64,000 bases of DNA from a virus. Below, piece after piece: positions 32,154 to 41,900 of the stretch. The position numbers and the translations under genes were made by a program. Each line of letters opens with the position of its first letter. Within the stretch, counting starts at the first letter, position 1. The stretch covers positions 62,001 through 126,000 of the IMG/VR virus record IMGVR_UViG_3300000553_000005; one strand, given 5' to 3'. The notes under the pieces were generated by a model, which saw only the letters and a program-made list of their open reading frames with translations, had not been told where the DNA came from and did no database searches.

Positions 32154-32794
32154 TGATGAATGTCTGTTTTAAGCTTATTGAAGTTGGGGGTTTCATTGCC
32201 TCTATTGAAGGAATGAGATTTCCCACTAAATCTATTGGTGATTCTCAACTTTCGCATGAACGACTTCCTAAAGAGCCGGGTATTTTTCTTGGACCTAAGG
32301 ATATTAAGCTGGCTACTAGTCTGATTAAGCAAGGACCAGTTCATGCCAAGTTTCAACGTGGTATTACAGCTTGGTTCAACATCAATATGCCAAGAAGTAT
32401 ATGGTCTGAATTAGACACTTATTCAGTGGGTGTTGATATGATTTCATCCGAATCCACTATGTATACTTTAGTTAAAGAATGCAAACAAATTAAGTCCACT
32501 ATGTTCGTGGACTATACTCCTAGTTTTGTGGTGGATCAGTTTGAGGATGCTGTGAATTCTTTAACGACTGAGTATGGTTCTCGACAGGCCATTCCAATTG
32601 AAGTTCTTAAATCTTGCCTTCCTGAAGGTTGGCTCCAGGCTCGTAATCGCGGATTCAGCTATCAAGCTTTAGCCTCAATGTACAATTATCGAAAAGATCA
32701 TAGAATGCCTGAGTGGCGAGAAGTCATTTGCCCCGCCATTGAAAAACTTCCTTATTTTAAAGAATTAATTCTTGGTATTTATCCAGAAAATTAG
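32153..32794 (+). CDS. degenerate ThyX-like protein
   Basis: 213 aa. The middle region (AWFNINMPRSIWSELDTYSV then DMISSESTMYT) aligns in pattern with the ThyX flavin/dUMP motif, but the RHRxxSxxxxSxR residues are replaced (DTYSVGVDMISSES). The end (LPEGWLQARNRGFSYQALA...YNYRKDHRMPEWREVICPAIEKL) matches the ThyX C-terminal helix pattern with its LP and N/R positions. It is therefore probably a ThyX-fold protein without classical thymidylate synthase activity, or acting on a modified substrate. Inferred from residue pattern only. Confidence 0.45.
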   Translation: MMNVCFKLIEVGGFIASIEGMRFPTKSIGDSQLSHERLPKEPGIFLGPKDIKLATSLIKQGPVHAKFQRGITAWFNINMPRSIWSELDTYSVGVDMISSESTMYTLVKECKQIKSTMFVDYTPSFVVDQFEDAVNSLTTEYGSRQAIPIEVLKSCLPEGWLQARNRGFSYQALASMYNYRKDHRMPEWREVICPAIEKLPYFKELILGIYPEN

Positions 32795-32800
32795 TATAAT
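32770..32800 (+). promoter_or_regulatory. TATAAT-type promoter
   Basis: TATAAT at 32795-32800 overlaps the end of the ThyX-like gene; the -35 (TCTTGG) is weak. It precedes AAAGGAG and the gene at 32843. Confidence 0.45.
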
Positions 32801-32842
32801 ATGAATAGAGTGATACTCTCATCTGCTAAAGGAGCAACAACG

Positions 32843-33121
32843 ATGTCACACCCCTTTCTGGTTTCTTCTCAATCATGGGGGACCAGATACCAAACCGCCC
32901 TTAATAATTTACTGGCAACCTGGGCCGAAGCTTTAAAGTCTTTTGAGGGGAATAGAATTGATATGGATCTATTCACTCAGGAGTTCATGAAGAAACCGTG
33001 TAACCGTCCCCTCATTAGAACCTTCATCTATAACATCAAAAATGATATGGAAGAGGTGGATGTGGAGGATATGCTAATTGAAATTGGCAAAAAGGAAAAG
33101 GGAGTGAAGGATCATGACTAA
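32843..33121 (+). CDS. hypothetical protein (92 aa)
   Basis: Start chosen after AAAGGAG. An upstream in-frame ATG would coincide with the promoter. A helical acidic protein with a Lys-rich C-terminus. Its stop overlaps the kinase start. Confidence 0.6.
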   Translation: MSHPFLVSSQSWGTRYQTALNNLLATWAEALKSFEGNRIDMDLFTQEFMKKPCNRPLIRTFIYNIKNDMEEVDVEDMLIEIGKKEKGVKDHD

Positions 33122-33623
33122 AACCGTAGTCATCTCTGCCTTCCCCGGCATTGGAAAAACTTATTACCAGCAACATTCTGATTTAAAAGTCCTGGATTCT
33201 GACTCAAGTGGCTATTCTTGGGCTATTATTGATGGAGTAAAATCTAGGAACCCCGATTTTCCAATGAATTATGTTGAACATATCAAGGAAAATATCGGGA
33301 AAGTAGATGTGATTTTGGTGTCTTCTCACAAGGAAGTCCGTAAGGCTCTGGTGAAAGCCAATATTCCTTATGTTATAGTATATCCAGCATCCTCATTAAA
33401 AAATGAATATCTCAATCGCTATAAGAAACGTGGTAATGACGAAGGCTTCATTGATATGATGAAGAAAAATTACAGTTCCTTTATCTCTGAAATTGAAAAA
33501 GAAAATGGATATAGCAAGGTCAGGCTTCATGATGATGAAGCTTATCTTACGGATATTATTGATACTATCTTCGCTAAAGAAACAGAGGCGACTAAACCTT
33601 ACTCTCTTGCTATTTTAGCTTAA
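33114..33623 (+). CDS. P-loop nucleotide kinase-like protein
   Basis: 169 aa. Walker A is SAFPGIGKTYY near residues 8-18, then LDSDSSGYSW, VDVILVSSHKEVRKAL and VIVYPASSLKNEYLNRY. The DSDSS and YP-L-YLNRY patterns are characteristic of phage small-kinase proteins related to adenylate kinase. The substrate is unknown. It overlaps the previous gene, and the stop overlaps the convergent NFACT-R gene. Confidence 0.65.
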   Translation: MTKTVVISAFPGIGKTYYQQHSDLKVLDSDSSGYSWAIIDGVKSRNPDFPMNYVEHIKENIGKVDVILVSSHKEVRKALVKANIPYVIVYPASSLKNEYLNRYKKRGNDEGFIDMMKKNYSSFISEIEKENGYSKVRLHDDEAYLTDIIDTIFAKETEATKPYSLAILA

Positions 33624-33994
33624 GCTTTGATGATTCTGTATTTGGAAATGTGGATTTCCCCAACGGCTGACCCTTTGGGTTTAGACAGATCCCCAGCCTT
33701 TCCTAAGACAACTTTAACTCCTGCCTGTCCCTTTGCCTTGGAGTTTTCTACAGCGGCTCTTACGGCCTCCTGTAGCACTTCAGAGGGTATTTCAGATAAG
33801 TTCTCAGGGTTCCTAATGACAATATGGCTACCTGGGCAATCTGCGGTATGAAGCCACCAATCATTTGGTTGTGCAATCTCCATAGACAAAATATCATTAT
33901 CAGCGGCTGATCTTCCAATTAGGATAGTGAAGCCGTTGAATTCTTTAGTTTTGTATGGGGCTTTAGCTGTGAGAAAGTGGGAATGAAAATTCAT
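33620..33994 (-). CDS. standalone NFACT-R (DUF814-like) domain protein
   Basis: 124 aa on the reverse strand among forward genes. The motifs TILIGRSAADNDILSMEIAQ, DWWLHTADCPGSHIVIRN and GKAGDLSKPKGSAVGEIHIS match the NFACT-R domain of RqcH/Tae2, where it lies beside the ribosome and C-terminal tailing machinery. Small standalone NFACT-R proteins exist in bacteria and phages without the NFACT-N and coiled-coil parts. A translation or ribosome-quality-control role is possible, but not shown. No SD is obvious. Confidence 0.7.
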   Translation of the reverse strand: MNFHSHFLTAKAPYKTKEFNGFTILIGRSAADNDILSMEIAQPNDWWLHTADCPGSHIVIRNPENLSEIPSEVLQEAVRAAVENSKAKGQAGVKVVLGKAGDLSKPKGSAVGEIHISKYRIIKA

Positions 33995-34032
33995 ATAACC
34001 CTCAATAGAATAGTTAGAAAGTCAAAATAAAG

Positions 34033-34063
34033 TTGCCTCAAATTGTGACCATATTGGTATAAT
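34033..34063 (+). promoter_or_regulatory. sigma70-like promoter
   Basis: TTGCCTCA-N17-GG-TATAAT, followed after four nt by TAGGAGG and the ATG at 34081. A model copy of the consensus. Confidence 0.75.
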
Positions 34064-34080
34064 AGTATAGGAGGTTAGAA

Positions 34081-35103
34081 ATGAACAAGACAATTTCTAT
34101 CCATCCGGTGCCAGAGCTTATTTCTCAACCCGATGGATATTCGTGCGGAGCAACAGCCGCTAAGATGATGCTTAATGTATATGCTCCAGCTAATGACCTT
34201 ACGTTAGAAGAGGTCAAGCAGCTTTTCCTTACTAATCCTGCCACTGGGACAACCCATGAGGGTATGATTAACGGTTTGACTGCTTTGGAGATTCCTTACA
34301 CCCGTACCTTCCAGGCTGAAAAGCCGTTTGAACTGGTGGATGAAGCCCTTAAGCAAAACAAGCTCTTTCTCATGAGAACAGCTATTCATGGATGTAAGCA
34401 TTGGCTCCTAGTCTATGGTAAGGACAAGGAGAACTATCTTATTGCTGACCCCATGGGCCGCTATTGGGTTTGTTCCAAAGCTTTCATGGATGAGATTTGG
34501 GGCTGTCGAGAATATGATGGTTTCATCATTGAAAAGTCTTTTAACGATGAAACCGTTGAAATTCGCAAGATTGAACCCCATGAAGTTGATGAAGCTCTCC
34601 TTGATGCTGGTTTTGGTAGTTTCAAGGACAAGATTGGTGGCACTGCAAATGGGTTTTATAACTCTGTTATGTGGGCCATGGAAAGCCTTGATAATGCTTA
34701 TGTGGCTGTTTACAGGAACAGAATCATCGGTGGCTACTTCCTTGAATTCAACAAGATTGGTAGTTTCTATTTGAATGATTCAGGAGAAAACTACAAGGAT
34801 AAGGTTGGCATTCAAGGTGTCGCTCTTTTCCTTCTTCCAGAGTTTAGGGGCCAGGGAATCGGGGCGGCTCTAAGAGCTATTCCGGTTGAAATGGAGGGGG
34901 TGGATTATGTTTGGGGTATGCATCTCGCCAGTCTCAAGAATGTCAAGAATTGGGTCAAGTATGGCCGAAAGGTAATTTCCGGTAGTGAAGATGGGTTTGC
35001 TGTTACCCTGATGGACTTGAATGAACAAAGGAGAAAGAATGGCACCAAGACTGAAGAAAAATTGGAAAATAGTTTGCATAGCGGATACTCACACACAGCA
35101 TAA
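34081..35103 (+). CDS. C39-like cysteine peptidase fused to a GNAT acetyltransferase
   Basis: 340 aa. Residues 1-150: a papain-like peptidase of the C39/BtrH type, with the active Cys22 in DGYSCGATAAKMML, the His in CKHWLLVYG and an Asp in LIADPMGRYW. Residues ~200-330: a GNAT domain with YVAVYRNRIIGGYFLEF, GIQGVALFLLPEFRGQGIGAAL (acetyl-CoA loop) and a terminal aromatic strand. The fusion suggests a proteolytic or transglutaminase-like step coupled to acetylation, possibly of a peptide. This is an unusual pairing. It is the first gene after a strong promoter. Confidence 0.7.
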   Translation: MNKTISIHPVPELISQPDGYSCGATAAKMMLNVYAPANDLTLEEVKQLFLTNPATGTTHEGMINGLTALEIPYTRTFQAEKPFELVDEALKQNKLFLMRTAIHGCKHWLLVYGKDKENYLIADPMGRYWVCSKAFMDEIWGCREYDGFIIEKSFNDETVEIRKIEPHEVDEALLDAGFGSFKDKIGGTANGFYNSVMWAMESLDNAYVAVYRNRIIGGYFLEFNKIGSFYLNDSGENYKDKVGIQGVALFLLPEFRGQGIGAALRAIPVEMEGVDYVWGMHLASLKNVKNWVKYGRKVISGSEDGFAVTLMDLNEQRRKNGTKTEEKLENSLHSGYSHTA

Positions 35104-35713
35104 TACCATTAAGCTTCCCAAGGGAGATATGATTATCCATGCAGGGGATGCCACCTATCGTGGAAGCATTGTAGAAATTGAAAATTTTGCTAAGTGGTTT
35201 GGTAAAACCCCATATCGTCATAGGATTTTTTGCGCCGGAAACCACGATTTTCTATTCCAAGATCAACCACATTTGGCTAGAACCATCATGCAAGATAACG
35301 GAATCATCTATCTTCAAGATGAGGCTAGAATTTTTTATGATCCTAAAATTGCCAAAACTATCACTATCTATGCGACACCCCACACTCCGTTTTTTCATGC
35401 GTGGGCGTTCAACGAATACGAGGACAAGCTCAAAGATATTTATGGCATGATTCCTGAGGGTCTGGATGTCTTGGTTACTCATGGCCCTCCACTTGGTATT
35501 CTGGATGAAGTCTGTCAAGATTTTAAGCAGAAGTGGCTGGGGAGCGCAGCACTGAGAGACAGGATTCACGAAGTCAAACCCCGCTTCCATGTCTTCGGTC
35601 ATATTCATGAAGGCTACGGTCAGAAGTTTCAGGGAGAGACTCAATTTGTGAACGCTGCTACTTGCAATCGGCAGTATCGTCCTGTGAATCCCCCGATTGT
35701 AATCAAAGTTTAA
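35039..35713 (+). CDS. metallophosphoesterase of the MPPED/239FB type
   Basis: 225 aa, starting after AAAGGAG within the end of the GNAT gene in another frame. Motifs: CIADTHTQH, IIHAGDATYRG, FCAGNHDF, VTHGPPLGI, FGHIHEGYG. The THGPP and GHIHEGYG motifs define MPPED1/2-like phosphoesterases (cyclic nucleotide or phosphodiester hydrolysis). It is translationally coupled to the C39-GNAT gene by a 65-nt overlap. Confidence 0.8.
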   Translation: MAPRLKKNWKIVCIADTHTQHNTIKLPKGDMIIHAGDATYRGSIVEIENFAKWFGKTPYRHRIFCAGNHDFLFQDQPHLARTIMQDNGIIYLQDEARIFYDPKIAKTITIYATPHTPFFHAWAFNEYEDKLKDIYGMIPEGLDVLVTHGPPLGILDEVCQDFKQKWLGSAALRDRIHEVKPRFHVFGHIHEGYGQKFQGETQFVNAATCNRQYRPVNPPIVIKV

Positions 35714-35755
35714 AAAACTTGACTTAACGCTTCTTCTATTAGGAGCCTTCGTAAC

Positions 35756-36337
35756 ATGTGTTATCCCGTAAGGAAGTATAAGAAGAAAGTAAAATTTCTC
35801 AGAAAGACTTTCTATAGCTGTGTTCAGAAATGGTTAGAAGACCATGACCCCATACAATTTGTGGTTAATCATGACCCCAAATCGTGTGGGGTCAACCCTG
35901 TTTGGAGAGAGAACGGAGGTATTATTAATGTCTCTAAATTTAAGGCTAGATTTACCGAAGAACAAATAGCTAAAAATGGACGATACTCATATTTTTATGC
36001 TCGTTTAACAGGTAGACACTTTGAGCTTGGGGAACCTATGATAGCCACAGACGTAGAGAGTTCCTATCTTTATGCTCGTTATATCCTACGTCACCCCTTT
36101 CCTCAGGCTGAAGAAAGAATCTCTCGTTTTGCAGATTGGAGCTACTATTACGCTAGAGATGTCATTAGAGGTCCATTTGAATTAGGAGAGTATGCGATAG
36201 CTAAAGAGCATCGTTGGGCTTTCTTATATGCTTTAAATGTCCTTTTATTATCATATGCTGAAGCATTGGTATGGGGCAAAGAGCATTTAAAGAAGTATGG
36301 TATTGAACTTGATGAAGATAATGAAGTTATTTTATGA
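35756..36337 (+). CDS. YAR-repeat protein (193 aa)
   Basis: AGGAGCC SD. The C-terminal two-thirds hold tandem units of about 30-35 residues of the pattern YxYAR-x6-F-x-GE-x2-IA (YSYFYAR, SSYLYARYIL, WSYYYARDVI, FELGEYAIAKEHRW). The same unit recurs in the next gene and is widespread in phage proteins of unknown function. Its N-terminus is basic (KYKKKVKFLRK). The repeats may form an alpha-helical solenoid. The stop overlaps the next ATG. Confidence 0.65.
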   Translation: MCYPVRKYKKKVKFLRKTFYSCVQKWLEDHDPIQFVVNHDPKSCGVNPVWRENGGIINVSKFKARFTEEQIAKNGRYSYFYARLTGRHFELGEPMIATDVESSYLYARYILRHPFPQAEERISRFADWSYYYARDVIRGPFELGEYAIAKEHRWAFLYALNVLLLSYAEALVWGKEHLKKYGIELDEDNEVIL

Positions 36338-37470
36338 AAATTGTAGATAGGAACATATTTCGCTCCTTACAGCAATATAAATTCCTAAAAGGGGAATTCA
36401 AGAAGCGTTTATCTGAAAAGAACCCTATTGGCTTCATTGGTTACACCGTTCCTTATGAAGAATTGGCAGAATACGGGATGCAGAATTATAGTTTTGCTGA
36501 GTATGACCCTGTTACAAGACAAAGGATTATGCCAGTCATTCTCACTCCTTCTGGACCCTTGAAAAAATTTTTAGAACATTTCTCTGAGGAGGACATTATT
36601 AAATCTCCTCAATGGGCTTATTCCTACGCTTATAATAGACCTGAACGTTGTTACACCCCAGGAAAAGGGTTTGATAGAGATGCTTGTGGCTGGCCCCCTG
36701 GTGAACCTATCATAGCTAGTGACCCTAGAATTGCTTACGCTTACGCATTTAATTGTTTAGGAGGAAGACCGTTTCCACTAGGGGAACCCGCTATAGCAAA
36801 AGCAGGGGGAGAGCTAGCTGAAAGATATGCCTCAAAGATACTAAAACTTCCTCATCCTCTTTGTGATGAATGGGCTGAAAAATACCTTAAAGGAGATTTC
36901 ATGGAGAAACAAGCATCAGGGGAAATGAGCCGTGGTAAGCTCATGGAAGCCCTTCAAGCTTTGAATGATGCCTTAGGTGAATGTGATATGAAGGCGCAGG
37001 TAACGGCTCTTGGTGGGGCCGCTATTCTTTTATCTTATGACGATTTCTCCCGCCCTGTAAAGGATGTGGATGTGTTCTATGATTATAAATCTTCAAGTCC
37101 AGATTTGGATGAGGAGATTATGAATGAGTTGATTAAGGAAGTTGGAGATAGAGTTCATGTTCATCACGAATGGATGAATAATGGAGTTCAACCTTACATC
37201 TGGCTTCCTAGCAATGTGACATATGATACCCCTGTAACCCTTCCAAATTTAACAGTTAGAGTTCCAAATCCTGAATATTTATTTGCTAATAAGTTAGATT
37301 CAGGTCGGAAAGAGGAGAAGGGAAACGACACTAAGGATGTTCGGTTCTTAATGTCTAAGCTAGGCTTTAAATCTCCAAAAGAAATTTTAGCAATGTATAA
37401 ACAATACTACCCGGATAAAAATCCTGGAACTTTTACCTTTGAAGAAGCGTGTCAGGCTATCCGTCAGTAA
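36334..37470 (+). CDS. YAR-repeat protein fused to a nucleotidyltransferase-like domain
   Basis: 378 aa. Residues ~60-185 carry YAR units (AYSYAYN, AYAYAFN, FPLGEPAIA). A linker follows, then residues ~200-370 form a nucleotidyltransferase-like domain: ALGGAAILLSYDDFSRPVKDVDVFY (GG and DxD), then FANKLDSGRKEEKGNDTKDVRFL. That pattern resembles AbiEii/DUF6036-type nucleotidyltransferases, several of which are toxin components. Here it is fused to repeats and encoded in a phage, so a tRNA/nucleotide or protein modification role is possible. Activity is inferred. Confidence 0.65.
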   Translation: MKIVDRNIFRSLQQYKFLKGEFKKRLSEKNPIGFIGYTVPYEELAEYGMQNYSFAEYDPVTRQRIMPVILTPSGPLKKFLEHFSEEDIIKSPQWAYSYAYNRPERCYTPGKGFDRDACGWPPGEPIIASDPRIAYAYAFNCLGGRPFPLGEPAIAKAGGELAERYASKILKLPHPLCDEWAEKYLKGDFMEKQASGEMSRGKLMEALQALNDALGECDMKAQVTALGGAAILLSYDDFSRPVKDVDVFYDYKSSSPDLDEEIMNELIKEVGDRVHVHHEWMNNGVQPYIWLPSNVTYDTPVTLPNLTVRVPNPEYLFANKLDSGRKEEKGNDTKDVRFLMSKLGFKSPKEILAMYKQYYPDKNPGTFTFEEACQAIRQ

Positions 37471-37491
37471 TATAGTGGTATGGAGCCTAAA

Positions 37492-37659
37492 ATGAACAAT
37501 ATTGAAGAAGAACGTGATCGCTATAAACTAGCTCTGGAATATATCATTAGACATATGAATATGACTCAGCCAGGGGCCAGTGCTTTCTCCACCGTTTGTC
37601 ATATTGCTCACAAAGCATTAGAACCAGATTGGGATCCTTCTAAACCGGTTCGACTCTGA
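37492..37659 (+). CDS. hypothetical protein (55 aa)
   Basis: ATG with GGAG at suitable distance. A helical, charged N-terminus and a Pro/Asp-rich end (LEPDWDPSKPVRL). Its 3' end overlaps the convergent YkgJ gene by about 50 nt, so one of the two ends may be wrong. Confidence 0.45.
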   Translation: MNNIEEERDRYKLALEYIIRHMNMTQPGASAFSTVCHIAHKALEPDWDPSKPVRL

Positions 37660-37916
37660 TTACAAATATGATCACCAATTTGAACCACTCTACAAATTGT
37701 GGGGCGATTAGGATAAATAGAGCATCTCACTTCGGCTCCAAGAATTCCTTCAAGAGCGCAACAAATTCCATCAGTCATCTTCATAGCATAAGGAAGAATA
37801 TCTCCTTGTTGAAGCATATCTGGAGATATATGTTCGGCATCACTATTGGTAACTTCTACCCATTTAGGGTCAGGATTGGTGCAGCAAGCTCCACAGGAAG
37901 TACATGATAATGACAT
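37608..37916 (-). CDS. YkgJ-type cysteine cluster protein
   Basis: 102 aa. Cysteine signature CTSCGACCTNPD...DGICCALEG...CSIYPNRPTICRVVQ matches the YkgJ/PF03692 family of predicted zinc- or iron-chelating proteins. Usual family length is about 100-150 aa. It is the last gene of the reverse-strand operon that starts at 42646. Function unknown; metal binding is likely. Confidence 0.8.
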   Translation of the reverse strand: MSLSCTSCGACCTNPDPKWVEVTNSDAEHISPDMLQQGDILPYAMKMTDGICCALEGILGAEVRCSIYPNRPTICRVVQIGDHICNQSRTGLEGSQSGSNAL

Positions 37917-37919
37917 TTC

Positions 37920-38933
37920 TTATCCTAAAATAACGGTTTTATATGATACCCCGGCATTCATACACATTATGAGTCCCGCAGCTTCTAAATAATTTTCTAC
38001 AAAGACGACTTTCTTGTTCCCTCTGATCCCTTCAGGATAAGAGAAATTACTCTGACAAGTAGTGTTCTCCATTACGACTATGATAGGGATACCGTGATTT
38101 AGACAAGAGATATGAGGACTTCCCCAACAGTTATGGGGGGTTAGGAGGAAATCTATATCTTCATTAGATATATTCTTGGGATTTTTAATCAGATCAATCA
38201 GAGGACTTTGATGTAATCCCTTTAAAACACAAAAAAGATAAGTATTGGATATAATCTCTGGAGATTGAGAGGGTTTAACCACTACCTTGTTATAAAGATT
38301 ATCTTGAAGAAAATCCATTGGAGCATGAGCGACTGGTTTATCAATGGCTGAAGCAATATATTTACTAATTTGAGCTTCAATCGCTCCCCAAGGATTAACT
38401 GTAATATCTCCCTCCCAATAACTATTAGCAAGTTCTTCGTCACAATCAATAGTGGTGTGAATAGCCAAAGCATCAAAATCTTTATCTTTAATTTGTTCAA
38501 TAAGGGCTATTAAACCACTGGCAGATCCCCCCGCAGTTCCATCGTCATTTAGATGAGCTTTCATGATCAGGGGGGTAGTTAGTTCTAAAAGTTCAATCTC
38601 AGCCCCAAGGCCCCATATACCGGCATTAACCGCATTGATGCTACCTGGAGTAATAGGGGAATTTACTACACAGAGAATTTTGTTATGAGTTTTTACTGGT
38701 TTCAGATTGATTGAACCAGCTAAGAACCTATCAATGATGGAACCTTCGACATAAAGGCAATTGGGAGTTTGTTCGTTAATGTCCGAAGCATTACATAAAT
38801 TTGGATTCACCACTAATTTTTTACAGCATCCAGCTATAAGTTTCAATCCTGGATTAAAGGCTGCGTCACCACCTAAAGAACAGCCAAGGCCAGTGGGGAT
38901 AATCATCACACCGTTGATACTAGGTATAGGCAT
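37920..38933 (-). CDS. DUF3326 family protein
   Basis: 337 aa. The N-terminus MIIPTGLGCSLGGDAAFNPG, LVVNPNLCNASDINEQ, CLYVEGSIIDRFLAGS, the internal DITVNPWGAIEAQISKYIA, DKPVAHAPMDF and IIVVMEN match the DUF3326 family, best known from cyanobacteria and plant plastids and never functionally defined. The conserved Gly, Asp, Asn and His positions are kept, so the protein is probably active. It begins 2 nt after the 1236-aa gene stop and is followed by YkgJ, giving one operon. Confidence 0.75.
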   Translation of the reverse strand: MPIPSINGVMIIPTGLGCSLGGDAAFNPGLKLIAGCCKKLVVNPNLCNASDINEQTPNCLYVEGSIIDRFLAGSINLKPVKTHNKILCVVNSPITPGSINAVNAGIWGLGAEIELLELTTPLIMKAHLNDDGTAGGSASGLIALIEQIKDKDFDALAIHTTIDCDEELANSYWEGDITVNPWGAIEAQISKYIASAIDKPVAHAPMDFLQDNLYNKVVVKPSQSPEIISNTYLFCVLKGLHQSPLIDLIKNPKNISNEDIDFLLTPHNCWGSPHISCLNHGIPIIVVMENTTCQSNFSYPEGIRGNKKVVFVENYLEAAGLIMCMNAGVSYKTVILG

Positions 38934-38935
38934 TG

Positions 38936-41900
38936 TTAATTTCTCACTATGTTATGTTCTGTTACTAAATTTCCACCCAAAGTTTTCAAAGCAAATGCCT
39001 TGGCTTTTTCTGGATCAAAATCCTTGCAAGAGAAGACGTTAATGAAAATTTTCTGAAGTTCATCCAAGGCATGAATAGTTATAGAAGATTCGTAAAGGAA
39101 CTGAACTACGCTGATTCCATCTTTCTTGGGATGGGTTTTGTAAGTTCCTTCAAACTTATCCTGGCCCCAACTGTAAATTGGTCCTCGCTGCATATCAATT
39201 TCATCACAGAGGTCTTCGGCAAACTTTTTCAAGATGTGGGTCTGGAATTTATCTGGGTCAACATCATGAAGATCCATAATAACCTCTTGGCCGTAATGCT
39301 CTTTCTTAGTTTCTTCAATAATTTCATCGCTATCATCGGCTACCTTTTTAATATAAGTAATGTAGCCCTGCTTGACACTGGCGGCTTTTGAATAGGGAGT
39401 GATGGCCGTAACCACTTCTACTTGCTTCTTACTACGAAGGCCCTGCATAGCCTTATCCCACAAATCTTTGTCCAGTTTGAAAGTTGTGCCTAAGTGGTAA
39501 ACTTGACCAAATTGGTCTTCTATATGTTTCTTAAAGCTTCTTAGTGGAGTCATCCCTGAGAGATTTTCTAAGATAAACTCTTGAAGTTCTTCGATGAACT
39601 GCTCTCTCGGATAGTATTTTTCCATGCCACCATAGGCTTGTTTGATTAGCAGACTCGCTTTTTTAACTGATAATTCTCTCAATTGTTGCTCCGTAATTTG
39701 CCTCGTGTCTAAAAGAACTTGAAGTGTTGCCTGATAGAATCCAGAGTCAATTCCCATAGTTTCATTTCTTATGGCTCTCTCGGCTATCTTTTCATCGTAC
39801 ATCTGGAAATGAGAATCTTCATCCATTCCTAATTTTTTCTGAATATAAGCCATGGTATCATCCATATCCTGCATATAGTAGGAAATGAAGCAGGATACAG
39901 CACAAAAAGAGCCTTTTTTATAATTAATTTCATTTCCCGCTGGTATAGCTTCATGGCAATCTTCACATTTTTGACAGAACCCACCCCTTACCAAAATTTT
40001 CTCACGTTCTGCCTCAAGATCATCATAACCATTGATGTTTAGTTGTTCCTCAATATAGGTTCTAGCTCTCCTCTTTTTATTTTCATCAGCATTCGGCAGA
40101 AACTTATCTATTAAACGATTTATCGCTGGTCGGAAATACTCCCTTACACAATAACTGCAACAATAGGGATTGCCAGATAAATAGATGGCATCTTCTTCTG
40201 CCACAGGCTCATCACAATTAGCACAATTGGTTAGCTCCTGATCTTCATGATCTTCATAGAGATCATTATCATTGTTAATATCCCAAGCACCAGGGAAGAT
40301 AATTTTTTGCTCCATCGATTCTTTAATCTTCGGATCAAATTCTGCAAGTGTTTCAAAAATCCACCAGTAATTTGAATCTACATCATATTTTTGCCCAACA
40401 TCAGCACTATCACTAAACGGATCCCTACTAAATATCTGATCTCCAATATTTCTACCATCTACATCTTGGCATTCAATAGCACCAACTCCTTGACCTTGAA
40501 TATTTTTGGTCGGGACTCGGATGAGTGCATAGCGATCAGAACCATAATGCTCATTGGTGCCACTGTCCTGAGTAATAACATAGAGAGGACCACGTTCCAG
40601 ATAGGCTTCAGCGGTCCCCTCCCCCTGTGTACACCAATGGGAACCTGTTGACATAAGCACCAAGGCTTCTGGAGTGGTACAACGATAGAAGGAGTAACCT
40701 CTGGTCTTAGCTAAAGGCTCACAACCATCTCTGAGATACTTATCCTTCTCTCTAATTAATTCTCTACCCTGCTCATTTTTGGATAGGTCGGCTCTAGTAG
40801 CCGTGTCATATATTTCTTTAAGATCTGAAAGACCTAACTTCATGATATCTTTTTCACCAGTAAAATTAGCACTACGTTTTAGCATAGCATAACGTTCAAG
40901 CATAATTTTAATATCATCTCGTTTCATTGTTCCGGCTAGCGAAGATCTACCTTCTGGATCATCCATAGCTTTTCTAGTCTCTCTACATAACCATTCTAAA
41001 TATTCTCCATTTTGAGAAGGGTCAACTAAAGATAGAGTATCTACCCCATGAGGAGGGAGATGATATTTAGAAGCAAGAGCTTTTTTCTTAGCTTCCGAAG
41101 CGGCGGCAAATTTCAATAGAGCAGATTTAAAGTTAGAAAGTGAAGATTTCTTCAGTTTTTCAGAAGGTTCAGAGGTAGGTTCCAGTTCATCTGTTGCTAT
41201 TTCACCCTCTATTTCTGGTGCTGATTCCTCTTGCACTTTGCCCATTCCACTATTTTCAATAATATCATCAATATCTGTACTCGTAGGGGTGAATTGGTCC
41301 TTAACATATTCTAGTATGTCATCGTAAAGCGTATCATAAGTCATCAGTTCATCATAAACCGGCTGAAGGACTTTCAAGGCCCATTTATAATCCCCTAGAG
41401 TTAATCCGGGGGTCACTTTTTCTACTCTGTCACTCTGCCCATTTTCAAAAGCTCTAATACCTGATGTCAGATTAGCTAAATACCAATCAAGAGCATAGTG
41501 ATGGTTAACAGTATTGGGGAGACCCATTCGGATAGCTGCTTCATGCATTGCTCTAAATACTTTGGTGGCCTTTGGATCCCAGCCTGTCCCATAAATGAGT
41601 TCCTCGGCATCATCCATAGCTTTTTGATTTCTTTCTTCTTTTCCTGGAATAGTTGCAACAAATGCCTTTACTTTTTTCTCAATTATATCATTATAAAACT
41701 CTTTAAAACATCCCTCGCAACAAAAATTATGGCTTTCTTTATCAGGGGAGTCATCATTATTCACATAAATAGTATCGTAGCTGTCTGTTTCCATATATGC
41801 ATCACATTGATCACATTTTTCAAAATGAGCCATATCATTAATATCATTAAAAATAAATCCTTCTCGGATATATCTTTCCAAATCCCTATCATAATTAGAC

